DNA of 6,705 nt from Vampirovibrionales bacterium (lineage in GTDB: Bacteria; Cyanobacteriota; Vampirovibrionia; Vampirovibrionales; JAGQHJ01): the NCBI GenBank assembly GCA_025451145.1, contig JANWKX010000090.1, forward strand, positions 1-6,705. Reading direction: 5' to 3'. Below, piece by piece: positions 1-6,703 of this stretch (the stretch's first letter is position 1; each line of letters opens with the position of its first letter). The translations under genes were made by a program, and so were the position numbers. The notes beneath the pieces are model-generated. The model had not been told where the DNA came from. It did no database searches and was given only the letters and a program-made list of their open reading frames with translations.

Positions 1-1
1 A

Positions 2-946
2 GAACTGTTCTCCAGTCAACTCGCCTGGTCTCATCCCGATTACCCGCTCCTGTTACCGGGATTGATTGCGCTGCTTTGGAGATGCCATCATTCGGTCACG
101 CCAGTCGTTCCCATTATTGTGGCCTTCGGGTTTACGTTTTCAACCATTGGCCTTTTGACAGCCTCTATTGCCAAAACCCATGGAAAAACGCTTGGATTAC
201 TTGCCGGGGTGATGCTTCTGGGGACTCCGTTTTTGATCCAGTTGGGGGCAAATCAATATGCCGATGTGCCCCTGGCCTACTATATGCTGGCGACATTGGT
301 TTTGTTGGGACATCATTTCCAGCATGACGGTAAACATCCTGGCGCATTGAGTCTGGCCGGTATGGCGGCAGGATTTGCTGCCTGGACCAAAAACGAAGGA
401 TTACTCTTTTTGATGGTCTTTTTGTTGGCCTTTATCGCTAGCATGATTCTCTTAAAAGGGTTTAAAGCATTATTATCAACCCTATTACCCGTATTAAAAG
501 GACTCCTTCCTGCGATTCTAGTGGTTTTCTATTTCAAAGGGCATTTTGCCCCGGCCAACGATTTGGTTGCCGGGCAAAGCCATGGCGCGACTTTAACCAG
601 GCTACTCAGTCCTGGACGTTACATCCTTATCCTCAAATATTACCTGTTGAGAAGCCTGGATTTTACCCGAGGTCTGATCAATCCGTATGTTTTGGGCTTG
701 TTTCTATGGTTACAATGCCCTTTTGGGTCGTACTCAACTTCAATCACAGCTCTAATTGCCATTGTCGTTATGACGTTGATGCTCGGCGGCTATTTTCTGA
801 TTTATCTGACCACCCCGAATGATCTACAGTGGCACCTGGGGTCTTCGTTAAACCGCCTATTGCTTCAGCTTTGGCCTATATTCATCTGGACCTGCTTCCA
901 GTTGATCAAGCTTGAGGGCCAAGAACAGGAATGTGAGGTAAAATAG
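2..946 (+). CDS. Membrane glycosyltransferase-like protein, GT39/ArnT type, 5'-partial
   Basis: The reading frame is open from the left window edge, so the true start lies outside; the TTG at 62 is only the first in-frame start-like codon. About 314 residues are visible. They begin with SHPDYPLLLP, which resembles the conserved DYPPL-P motif at the end of the first large periplasmic loop of GT39/PMT-type transferases. Roughly eight to ten hydrophobic segments follow, separated by short polar loops. QYADVPLAYY and AAWTKNEG are further family-like motifs, and the end (SLNRLLLQLWP, then one last hydrophobic segment) looks complete. Enzymes of this kind move a sugar from a polyprenyl-phosphate donor to an acceptor on the outer face of the inner membrane. 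The catalytic acidic residues usually sit in the missing N-terminal loop, so activity and substrate cannot be judged. The next large gene starts 109 bases downstream. Confidence 0.75.
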   Translation, partial: ELFSSQLAWSHPDYPLLLPGLIALLWRCHHSVTPVVPIIVAFGFTFSTIGLLTASIAKTHGKTLGLLAGVMLLGTPFLIQLGANQYADVPLAYYMLATLVLLGHHFQHDGKHPGALSLAGMAAGFAAWTKNEGLLFLMVFLLAFIASMILLKGFKALLSTLLPVLKGLLPAILVVFYFKGHFAPANDLVAGQSHGATLTRLLSPGRYILILKYYLLRSLDFTRGLINPYVLGLFLWLQCPFGSYSTSITALIAIVVMTLMLGGYFLIYLTTPNDLQWHLGSSLNRLLLQLWPIFIWTCFQLIKLEGQEQECEVK

Positions 947-967
947 TGCCATACCAAAGGGTTGTCT

Positions 968-1072
968 ATGCAAGTAAACCCCTTGGCGAAACGCCCCATC
1001 TTTGGGAAAATATTAGACGCTCAATATGATGACAAGGTGAAAAGGATTCCATTCAATGGCAAATTGGCATAA
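968..1072 (+). CDS. Possible 34-residue small ORF overlapping the next gene
   Basis: An ATG at 968 follows AAAGGG (956-961) with six bases between, a good ribosome-binding arrangement. It opens a 34-codon frame (MQVNPLAKRPIFGKILDAQY, then a basic, Lys-rich end) that stops at TAA 1070-1072, overlapping the GH9-like gene by 17 bases in another frame. The peptide is hydrophilic with no signal sequence, and I recognise no family. It could be a leader ORF that couples translation to the downstream gene. Against it, a promoter-like sequence at 1002-1030 lies inside it, and an ORF this short can arise by chance. Confidence 0.25.
   Translation: MQVNPLAKRPIFGKILDAQYDDKVKRIPFNGKLA
1002..1030 (+). promoter_or_regulatory. 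Predicted sigma70-type promoter for the GH9-like gene
   Basis: TTGGGA (1002-1007, 4 of 6 consensus) and TATGAT (1025-1030, 5 of 6) are separated by exactly 17 bases. Transcription would begin near 1037, leaving a short leader of about 19 bases that keeps the AAAAGG-like ribosome-binding site (1040-1045) ahead of the ATG at 1056. This would let the secreted protein be expressed independently of the upstream membrane protein. It is a prediction from motifs only. Confidence 0.4.
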
Positions 1073-2924
1073 ACCTCTCTTGATCAGTCTCTCAGTAATG
1101 ATTTCGCTATCCGGTTTTACCCCGGCATTGGCAGCCAATTCCATGCTGATCCCTCGTCTTGGATACACAACCTCAGAACCCAAGCGAATTTACCTGGACA
1201 TCACAACACCGGATAAATATAAACACAACGAAAAAGAACGTAAGTCGGAAGAAAAAGCCAAAAAAGTGTCTGAAAAGAAAGCTTCCCACGCCAAAGACAA
1301 GACCGCCGAAAAGAAAAAAGACCCGCCGCTTTCCAAAGACGAGAAGCTCAAACAAACTGAATACAAAAACGCGACTCGCATCAGAAAGCAATCGGAGAAA
1401 TATCTTGAAGCCCAGGAGAGAAAACCGGTTGTTGGCTTGTTTTACCTATACGATGATAAAAATAACCAGATGTTGCTGAAAGATCCCTCCAAGATTCAAG
1501 CAGCTCCCACGACCGATGTGGCTTCCCACTACGTCGAATTTAAGGAAGTCCCCGGAGAAGGCTTGTACGACCTTGCTGTCAGAGGCAGCGGCCATCGTAG
1601 TGAATCCCCCATTCGGGTCTCGGATACCATCTTTTGGGATGCTTTGAAGCCTGTCTTACAGGATATCGGGAAAGCCCATTGTCCTGATGATCCCAATAAA
1701 TTTTACATCATTCAAGAATGCTCCTCTTTAAACGTTTACCCCGCCAGTCAGAGCCAGAGTGGCGCTGGCGCTCAAAAGTCTCAACTGGTTCAAGGCGGAT
1801 GGTATACCAGAGGCCAAGTCTACAATGGCCTGGTTAAAGATACCGTTGATATTGCCAAGCTAACGCAATACTTATTACAAACCTATTCTCTGAGCCCACA
1901 ATCCTATAAATACCTGGAGTTAAAGGGGGATGAGTATTTTCAAAGTCCCTATCCCGATATTTTGGACGAAGCCAACTGGGGCTTACAGTATTTATTAACC
2001 GCACAGCGATCCGATGGCGGCTTTCCCCAAGGCATTTTACAAAGCGAACACACGATTGGAAACACCTACAATTTTACTGAGGAATCTTCGGGCGCCACTG
2101 CTTATGCGGTCATGGCGCTGGCCAATGGGGTCAAAGCCTTCAAAACCGAAGATTTAAGTCTGGCCGTTCGATTTATGCGTGCAGCCCAAAAGGGGTGGGA
2201 TTATCTTCAAGCACACCGTGACAATGATCCTCAATCGCTGCTGCTGGCGAGTCAGGCCTTGTCTACGGTTAGCCCTGATCCGGAATATACAAAAGCCTTT
2301 GAAGCGTGTAAAGAACAACTCAAAACCATTTCGCCTGAAACAGCCATTCTCTTAGGCGCTATTCCCAAAGGGATGTCCATCGATGCCCCCAAAATCGATT
2401 TGATGTCAGCCCGGCCCAGCGAAATTTTGCCTTTATTGGCCAAAACGCAAGAGAATAACCGCCTTGCTTACCAAGAATTGACCCAGTGGGTAACGCGTCT
2501 TTACGGCTATGAGCGAGTGGAAATGTATCGGGATTCATCCCTGCAAATGGCCGCCGCCTGGATGGATCCGCTCCAGTGGTTCGCCATCAAAACAGGCGAT
2601 TTGGCGACTCAAATGACCAACCACCTTTCTCAACAAGGGCTTGTTCCTGGTGTTACCCCCAAGATTGACTCAGATGCCTTAAAAGACTTGGAAAAGAAGG
2701 ACACAGAAGCCAAAAAACGCATTCAAGAGGGCTACGATGCCTTGTCATTAAGCACCTTTGACAAGGCCTATCTGGTATATGGCCTGGCCCTGTTGAATCA
2801 AAAACTCCCTTCCCTGGCAGAAGCCCAGGAAAAAGGGAAAAAGAAAATAAAACGCCCGGTTCAGCAGGAACGATATCCTGATCCGACGGGTAATCCGAAG
2901 AGTTTCTATCCGAAAATGATATAG
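1056..2924 (+). CDS. Secreted GH9-like protein with apparently lost catalytic residues
   Basis: This 622-residue protein starts with a clear Sec signal peptide (positively charged start, hydrophobic core 8-19, probable cleavage after ALA near 26), so it acts outside the cytoplasm. Residues 31-50 (LIPRLGYTTSEPKRIYLDIT) and 125-192 (ending GLYDLAVRG, SESPIRVSD) resemble the two parts of the Ig-like domain that precedes family 9 glycoside hydrolases. A Lys/Glu-rich segment (about 53-105) is inserted between them. Residues from about 193 look like the GH9 helical toroid: GGWYTRGQ (247-254), YPDILDEANWGLQYLL (299-314), SGATAYAVMALANG (345-358), GWDYLQAH (380-387). In active GH9 enzymes the first of these reads GGWxDAGD and holds two catalytic aspartates; here T251 and Q254 replace them. 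The C-terminal NE...NA motif with the acid glutamate is also not seen (best alignment LSLSTFDKAYLVYGLALL, 563-580). The tail 593-622 is basic. A carbohydrate-binding or scaffolding role is likelier than hydrolysis. The fold call is by eye. The start follows AAAAGG by ten bases. Confidence 0.7.
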   Translation: MANWHKPLLISLSVMISLSGFTPALAANSMLIPRLGYTTSEPKRIYLDITTPDKYKHNEKERKSEEKAKKVSEKKASHAKDKTAEKKKDPPLSKDEKLKQTEYKNATRIRKQSEKYLEAQERKPVVGLFYLYDDKNNQMLLKDPSKIQAAPTTDVASHYVEFKEVPGEGLYDLAVRGSGHRSESPIRVSDTIFWDALKPVLQDIGKAHCPDDPNKFYIIQECSSLNVYPASQSQSGAGAQKSQLVQGGWYTRGQVYNGLVKDTVDIAKLTQYLLQTYSLSPQSYKYLELKGDEYFQSPYPDILDEANWGLQYLLTAQRSDGGFPQGILQSEHTIGNTYNFTEESSGATAYAVMALANGVKAFKTEDLSLAVRFMRAAQKGWDYLQAHRDNDPQSLLLASQALSTVSPDPEYTKAFEACKEQLKTISPETAILLGAIPKGMSIDAPKIDLMSARPSEILPLLAKTQENNRLAYQELTQWVTRLYGYERVEMYRDSSLQMAAAWMDPLQWFAIKTGDLATQMTNHLSQQGLVPGVTPKIDSDALKDLEKKDTEAKKRIQEGYDALSLSTFDKAYLVYGLALLNQKLPSLAEAQEKGKKKIKRPVQQERYPDPTGNPKSFYPKMI

Positions 2925-2972
2925 CTGGCGCCAAAAGTGCGTGCCACAGTGGAGGCTCTTGGTCGTTTCCGG

Positions 2973-2978
2973 TACAAT
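2973..2978 (+). promoter_or_regulatory. Possible -10 element for the rhamnose/csaB cluster
   Basis: TACAAT matches the -10 consensus at five of six positions and would place a start near 2985, about 32 bases before the ATG at 3017. No good -35 is found at the right distance: TGGAGG at 2950-2955 is poor, and TTGGTC at 2959-2964 is too close. The 89-base gap between the GH9-like gene and the cluster holds no other convincing signal, so the cluster might also be reached by read-through. Confidence 0.25.
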
Positions 2979-3002
2979 GTTTTCACATAATAATACCTAA
3001 CC

Positions 3003-3007
3003 AAGGA
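3003..3007 (+). promoter_or_regulatory. Ribosome-binding site that sets the epimerase start
   Basis: AAGGA lies nine bases before the ATG at 3017 and six before an in-frame TTG at 3014 that directly precedes it. The ATG is preferred on codon strength and acceptable spacing. Confidence 0.55.
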
Positions 3008-3016
3008 TAAACGTTG

Positions 3017-3511
3017 ATGCAAAAAGTGGCCTTTAAACCGAACCAGAAAAAACAGCGCATTGATGGTGTTGAAGTCAAGCCGTTAAAGCCCATTGTGGAT
3101 GAGCGAGGGTATCTGATGGAAACCTTGCGCGTGGATGATGACATCTTTAAAGGATTCGGGCAAGCCTATGTCACGGCGGTGAATGATGGTGTTGTCAAAG
3201 CATGGCACTATCATGAAGATCAGATTGATAACTTCGTCTGTTTGGTTGGTCATATCAAGCTGGTGCTTTACGATTGCCGGGAAGAATCCCCCACATACGG
3301 TGTCGTCAACGAATTTTTCATTGGCGAGAAAAACCCCATGCTGGTACAAATCCCCAAGCGGGTTCTTCATGGGTTTAAGGGCATTCACCCACCCCATTCG
3401 TTGGTCTTAAACTTGCCGGATCAGGCCTATAATTATGAAACCCCTGACGAATTCCGGGTCGATCCGCATATCAATGATGTCCCTTATGACTGGGAGAGAA
3501 AAGACGGTTAA
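3017..3511 (+). CDS. rfbC: dTDP-4-dehydrorhamnose 3,5-epimerase family protein, short form (RmlC-like cupin)
   Basis: This 164-residue cytoplasmic cupin would epimerise C3 and C5 of dTDP-4-dehydro-6-deoxyglucose, the step between RfbB and RfbD. Visible family features are DERGYLMET (28-36), WHYH (63-66), where H64 aligns with the catalytic histidine of RGLHYQ in classical RmlC, CLVGHIKLVLYDCRE (75-89), IPKRVLHGFKGI (112-123) and NYETPDEFRVDP (139-150). D149 is a candidate for the aspartate paired with the histidine, and Y140 for the active-site tyrosine. It is shorter than classical RmlC (about 180 residues), and the usual S..GVLRGLHYQ segment reads NDGVVKAWHYHEDQ. It fits the short epimerase-like subgroup ending PYDW. 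Its place three bases ahead of rfbB, with rfbD beyond, supports the rhamnose role. A related sugar-nucleotide isomerase is possible. Confidence 0.8.
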   Translation: MQKVAFKPNQKKQRIDGVEVKPLKPIVDERGYLMETLRVDDDIFKGFGQAYVTAVNDGVVKAWHYHEDQIDNFVCLVGHIKLVLYDCREESPTYGVVNEFFIGEKNPMLVQIPKRVLHGFKGIHPPHSLVLNLPDQAYNYETPDEFRVDPHINDVPYDWERKDG

Positions 3512-3514
3512 CCC

Positions 3515-4537
3515 ATGCGCGTTTTAGTCACTGGTGGCGCTGGTTTTAGTGGGAGTTGGGTCATTCGCCACTTGATCAATTCGGTCCAGGATTGCGAGGT
3601 CATTAACCTGGATCTGCTAACCTATGCCGGCAATCTGGAAAACCTGGTGGATGTGGATCAATCGCCCCGATATCAATTTGTTCATGGCGACATTCGAGAT
3701 GCCGGTCTGGTGGATGCGTTGATGGCAAAAGCGGATGCCTGCATCCATACAGCCGCGGAAACCCATGTGGATCGAAGCATCACCGGTCCCCTAGTGTTTA
3801 CGGAAACCAACGTCCTGGGAACGCAGACTTTGCTGGAAGCCAGCCGACGACACCAAGTCCGAAAGTTTGTCATGGTCTCTACTGATGAGGTCTACGGAAG
3901 TCTTCAATTGGGCAACTCGGATCAATTTACCGAATCCACACCGTTAAAACCCAATAGTCCTTATGCTGCCAGTAAAGCCGCAGCGGATTTATTGACCATG
4001 AGTTACTTTAAAACCTATAACCTTCCGGTTTGCATCACACGGTGCGGGAATAATTATGGTCCGTATCAGTATCCCGAAAAACTGATTCCCTTTTTCATCC
4101 TAAAACTGCTTCAAAACGAGCCTGTACCTGTCTACGGGGATGGCTTGAATGTTCGGGATTGGATTTATGTGGCAGATCACGCCGCCGCCGTGGTGGATGT
4201 CCTGATGAAAAGCCAGCCGGGTGAAGTCTACAATATCGGTGCAAACAATCAGCGAAATAACCTGGAAATCACCCAACTGTTACTGTCACTTCTGGGCAAG
4301 CCGCAGGATTTTGTGACCTATGTTCCGGATCGTCCTGGACATGACCGACGTTATGCGCTGTCGACCCAAAAAATCAGGGAAGCCTTAGGATGGTCTCCTA
4401 AACATGACTTTGAGCAAGCCCTACAGGAAACGGTTCAATGGTACCAAACCAACACGGCATGGATCAGCCATGTTCAAGAACGCCAGCATCGTGAAAATAT
4501 CGCGCCGGGGGCCGCATGGCTCAGCAAAGGATCTTAG
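3515..4537 (+). CDS. rfbB: dTDP-glucose 4,6-dehydratase
   Basis: This is a 340-residue NAD-dependent extended short-chain dehydrogenase, the usual length. It converts dTDP-glucose to dTDP-4-dehydro-6-deoxyglucose, the second step of dTDP-rhamnose synthesis. The N-terminal nucleotide-binding loop is TGGAGFSG (6-13); the family usually has Ile where S12 stands. The catalytic triad region STDEVYG (122-128) with T123, D124 and E125 is intact, as is YAASK (Y150, K154). RCGNNYGPYQYPEKLIP (176-192) and YGDGLNVRDWIYVADH (207-222) are diagnostic of RfbB rather than of UDP-glucose epimerases. The ATG comes three bases after the epimerase stop with no strong ribosome-binding site, suggesting coupled translation. 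The 3' end overlaps rfbD by 22 bases. Confidence 0.95.
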   Translation: MRVLVTGGAGFSGSWVIRHLINSVQDCEVINLDLLTYAGNLENLVDVDQSPRYQFVHGDIRDAGLVDALMAKADACIHTAAETHVDRSITGPLVFTETNVLGTQTLLEASRRHQVRKFVMVSTDEVYGSLQLGNSDQFTESTPLKPNSPYAASKAAADLLTMSYFKTYNLPVCITRCGNNYGPYQYPEKLIPFFILKLLQNEPVPVYGDGLNVRDWIYVADHAAAVVDVLMKSQPGEVYNIGANNQRNNLEITQLLLSLLGKPQDFVTYVPDRPGHDRRYALSTQKIREALGWSPKHDFEQALQETVQWYQTNTAWISHVQERQHRENIAPGAAWLSKGS

Positions 4538-5379
4538 TCACCGGGGCTCAAGGCGCATTAGGCCAGGATTTACTGGCTCGGCTCAGACTTTTTGATGAGT
4601 TTGAGGTCATTGGAACCACGCGTTCTCAACTGGATTTAAGTGCGCCCGTCGAAACGATTCACCAGACGCTGGATGAGATTCGTCCTGACATCCTCATTAA
4701 CACAGCCGCCGTTACTGCCGTCGATGCCGCTGAAACCGATTATGATATGGCTATTCATGTCAACGCCCATGCGCCCCAAGCCATGGCCGAATGGGCTTCT
4801 CAGCATGGCGCTTATTTAATCCATATCAGCACCGATTATGTGTTTGACGGTCAAAAATCAACATCTTATACCCCACAAGACACGCCAAGCCCCATCAACC
4901 GATATGGGCACTCCAAATGGCTGGGTGAAAAAGCCGTCTTGTCGACGTTACCCAACCAAGGACTTGTCTTAAGAACCAGTTGGCTGTTTGGTTCTCACAG
5001 CAAAAATTTTGTCTCCTTTGTGATGAATGCCCTTAAGGAGAATAAGCAGGTTCGCATCGCCATGGATCAGCATGGAACGCCAACTTGGACGGGGCATCTG
5101 TGTAAAATGATATTGACCTGCCTGAATGATCGCCCAACGGGGATTCTTCACGGATGTAACACCGGTTCAACCACCCGTTACGAACAAGCCCAGTATCTCC
5201 GGGAGAAGCTAAACGCCCCGGAATCTCTCCTCACACCGGTGTTAACCGAAGCCTTCAACTTCCCGGCGCCTCGTCCTGTCAATACGTCGATGGTTTGCAG
5301 CTTTCCGGATATCCCCTCCTGGCAGGAAGCCACCGATACCTATTTAGCCGTTTGTCAGGAATTAACCCATCATGCCTAA
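4516..5379 (+). CDS. rfbD: dTDP-4-dehydrorhamnose reductase
   Basis: This 287-residue NAD(P)H-dependent reductase carries out the last step to dTDP-L-rhamnose. It shows the nucleotide-binding motif TGAQGALG (9-16), INTAAVTAVDAAE (61-73, matching the family's NaAAyTaVDkAE), STDYVFDG (105-112), YGHSK with catalytic Y130 and K134, LRTSWLFG (152-159) and APRPVNTSM (251-259). The length is typical. The start at 4516 puts the Rossmann motif at the expected distance and lies inside the end of rfbB; GGGGG at 4507-4511 may help recruit ribosomes. The stop overlaps the csaB start by eight bases, so translation of the two is probably linked. Confidence 0.95.
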   Translation: MAQQRILVTGAQGALGQDLLARLRLFDEFEVIGTTRSQLDLSAPVETIHQTLDEIRPDILINTAAVTAVDAAETDYDMAIHVNAHAPQAMAEWASQHGAYLIHISTDYVFDGQKSTSYTPQDTPSPINRYGHSKWLGEKAVLSTLPNQGLVLRTSWLFGSHSKNFVSFVMNALKENKQVRIAMDQHGTPTWTGHLCKMILTCLNDRPTGILHGCNTGSTTRYEQAQYLREKLNAPESLLTPVLTEAFNFPAPRPVNTSMVCSFPDIPSWQEATDTYLAVCQELTHHA

Positions 5380-6397
5380 GCAGGTGATGCTCTCCGGTTA
5401 TTACGGCTTCGAGAATTTCGGAGATGAGCTGATCTTGTCGGTTTTGGTTTCGGCCTTAAAGCAATGGGACATTCAGCCCATCATCCTTTCCGAGCACCCC
5501 AAGGAGACCGAGAAGACCTTTCAGGTGGAAAGCATGCCCCGGATGGAGCTTCATCATATCTGGTCGAGAATGGGTGAAATCGATGCCTTTATCAGTGGCG
5601 GCGGCGGCTTGTTTCAAGATGCCACAGGGCCAGCCAGCCCCATTTACTATGGCGGCCTCATTGAGATGGCCCGTTGGCGTGGGCTCCCTATCGCCTTTTT
5701 CGGACAAGGCATCGGGCCGCTGAACACCATGTTGGGGGAATTCCTGACCAAGCGGGCCCTGTCAAACTCGGATTTGATTGCCGTCCGGGATATCAAGAGC
5801 CATGCACTGGTTCAAGAGCTGATTCAACAAAAATCCAACTTAATCGCCGATCCGGTTTGGGCCTGGCAGCCCCAATCCAGCTTAAAAAGCTTACCCAAGC
5901 AAGGGATTGGCATATCCATCAGGCCATGGGCTGAACTGGGTAACGATGGCATTGATCAGATCGGCGAATTTCTGGTCCGGATTTCAAATATTCAGAACAT
6001 CGGCGTGAACTTAATCGATTGCCAAGCCGGTTTTGACATCCTCCCCTTGGCCCGGCTGGAACAGTTTTTAAAATCCCGGCAAATCCCTTATCATTGGTTC
6101 TCTGGGGCCAATGTGCTGCAAGGCATTGCCCAATCCGAAGCGGTGATTGCCATGCGGTTCCATGTGGCGCTTGTGGCGGCTCAGATGAATATTCCCTTGA
6201 TGGCCCTATCCTATGATCCCAAGGTGCGGATTTTAGCCTCTCATCTCGCCATTTCCGATATTCCCGTTTCAGAAGTCGGAACCCTCTCGGAATTGCATTT
6301 TGATGAGCAAATACGCCATGCCAAGCCGGAGTCCGTGGAAGACTTCAACCAATCGGCTGAAAATGGGCTGATGATGCTTCAAAGCTGGTTGGGATAG
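5372..6397 (+). CDS. csaB: Polysaccharide pyruvyl transferase, CsaB type
   Basis: The 341-residue protein carries the hallmarks of CsaB: GYYGFENFGDELIL (9-22), SGGGGLFQD (75-83), GQGIGPL (111-117), AVRD (137-140), a C-terminal MRFHVALVAA (261-270) and SYDPKV (280-285). CsaB uses phosphoenolpyruvate to place a pyruvate ketal on a sugar of a cell-wall-linked polysaccharide; in Bacillus anthracis this modification is what SLH domains bind. The fold is GT-B-like and the protein has no signal peptide or membrane segment, so it acts in the cytoplasm, probably on a lipid-linked precursor. It closes the cluster, with its ATG inside the end of rfbD. AGGA at 5357-5360 is a distant ribosome-binding candidate. 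The acceptor sugar cannot be read from the sequence. Confidence 0.88.
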   Translation: MPKQVMLSGYYGFENFGDELILSVLVSALKQWDIQPIILSEHPKETEKTFQVESMPRMELHHIWSRMGEIDAFISGGGGLFQDATGPASPIYYGGLIEMARWRGLPIAFFGQGIGPLNTMLGEFLTKRALSNSDLIAVRDIKSHALVQELIQQKSNLIADPVWAWQPQSSLKSLPKQGIGISIRPWAELGNDGIDQIGEFLVRISNIQNIGVNLIDCQAGFDILPLARLEQFLKSRQIPYHWFSGANVLQGIAQSEAVIAMRFHVALVAAQMNIPLMALSYDPKVRILASHLAISDIPVSEVGTLSELHFDEQIRHAKPESVEDFNQSAENGLMMLQSWLG

Positions 6398-6439
6398 TGG
6401 CCTACCGAATCCCGGCGAATCCATGCCCAGGATAGGGGT

Positions 6440-6468
6440 TTGAATCTTATTTGTCTTTTCTGTAGAAT
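6440..6468 (+). promoter_or_regulatory. Promoter of the tRNA-Arg gene
   Basis: TTGAAT (6440-6445) and TAGAAT (6463-6468) lie 17 bases apart, matching sigma70 consensus at four and five of six positions. Transcription would start near 6475, about 13 bases before the mature tRNA. This separates the tRNA from the polysaccharide cluster, which ends 90 bases before it. Confidence 0.6.
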
Positions 6469-6487
6469 AGGGTTCACTGACTTTTAT

Positions 6488-6564
6488 GCGCTGTTAGCTC
6501 AGTTGGATAGAGTGCATGGCTACGAACCATGAGGTCGGGAGTTCGAATCTCTCACAGCGCACCA
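6488..6564 (+). tRNA. tRNA-Arg, anticodon ACG
   Basis: All four arms fold. The acceptor stem is GCGCTGT (6488-6494) with ACAGCGC (6554-6560). The D stem is GCTC with GAGT (one G-U pair). The anticodon stem is CATGG (6515-6519) with CCATG (6527-6531), and its seven-base loop CTACGAA presents ACG at 6522-6524. The T stem is GGGAG with CTCTC (one G-U pair) around TTCGAAT. The discriminator is A at 6561 and CCA is encoded (6562-6564). A34 would be deaminated to inosine by TadA, so the tRNA reads CGU, CGC and CGA codons. Confidence 0.97.
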
Positions 6565-6613
6565 TCTCTTCAAAAAGTATAGCCAAGTTTTATCACACAG
6601 CACATTCATCTAA

Positions 6614-6644
6614 GGACCCTTAAACTATTCTGCATAAGGGTTCC
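6614..6644 (+). other. Imperfect inverted repeat downstream of tRNA-Arg
   Basis: GGACCCTTA (6614-6622) pairs with TAAGGGTTCC (6635-6644) apart from one unpaired base, leaving a 12-base loop. No T-run follows directly on either strand, so it is not a standard intrinsic terminator. It could be a processing site, a bidirectional weak terminator, or chance sequence inside the end of a minus-strand gene. Confidence 0.35.
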
Positions 6645-6703
6645 GAGGCATAATTGCAATTTTCACTTTGTTGAATCCAACGTAACGTTTCTCCAAGCGT
6701 AGG
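6620..6703 (-). CDS. Possible C-terminal fragment of a minus-strand gene
   Basis: One minus-strand frame stays open from the right edge for 27 codons and ends at 6620; it begins PTLGETLRWI. That short stretch recalls the C-terminal region of some IS4/Tn5-like transposases (TLxEALRWIAxLGGF), but the residues after it do not fit. A second minus frame, ending at 6625, is open as well. With under 90 bases visible, neither coding status nor family can be settled. Confidence 0.15.
   Translation of the reverse strand, partial: PTLGETLRWIQQSENCNYASEPLCRIV

Noticed and set aside
62..64. TTG as start of the membrane glycosyltransferase-like gene
   Set aside because: The frame is open to the window edge, and the codons before it encode the family-like DYPLLLP motif, so the gene is truncated rather than starting here.
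1173..1391. Minus-strand ORFs opposite the charged segment
   Set aside because: They are low-complexity Phe/Leu/Ser-rich shadows of the Lys/Glu-rich codons on the plus strand.
2653..2934. Minus-strand ORF of 93 codons across the end of the GH9-like gene
   Set aside because: It lies almost wholly inside a convincing plus-strand gene, has no recognisable motif, and its composition looks like an antisense shadow.
2925..2972. Terminator after the GH9-like gene
   Set aside because: Only weak pairing was found (CCAA/TTGG with a mismatch, and CCACAGTGG, which has no room for a loop), and no T-run follows.
3014..3016. TTG start for the epimerase gene
   Set aside because: The ATG immediately after it has a stronger codon and acceptable spacing from AAGGA.
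6398..6460. Terminator after csaB and a tandem CGAATCC repeat (6406-6412, 6416-6422)
   Set aside because: The best stem is ATCC/GGAT, only four pairs, though T-rich sequence follows. Two copies of seven bases are too little to call a repeat element.
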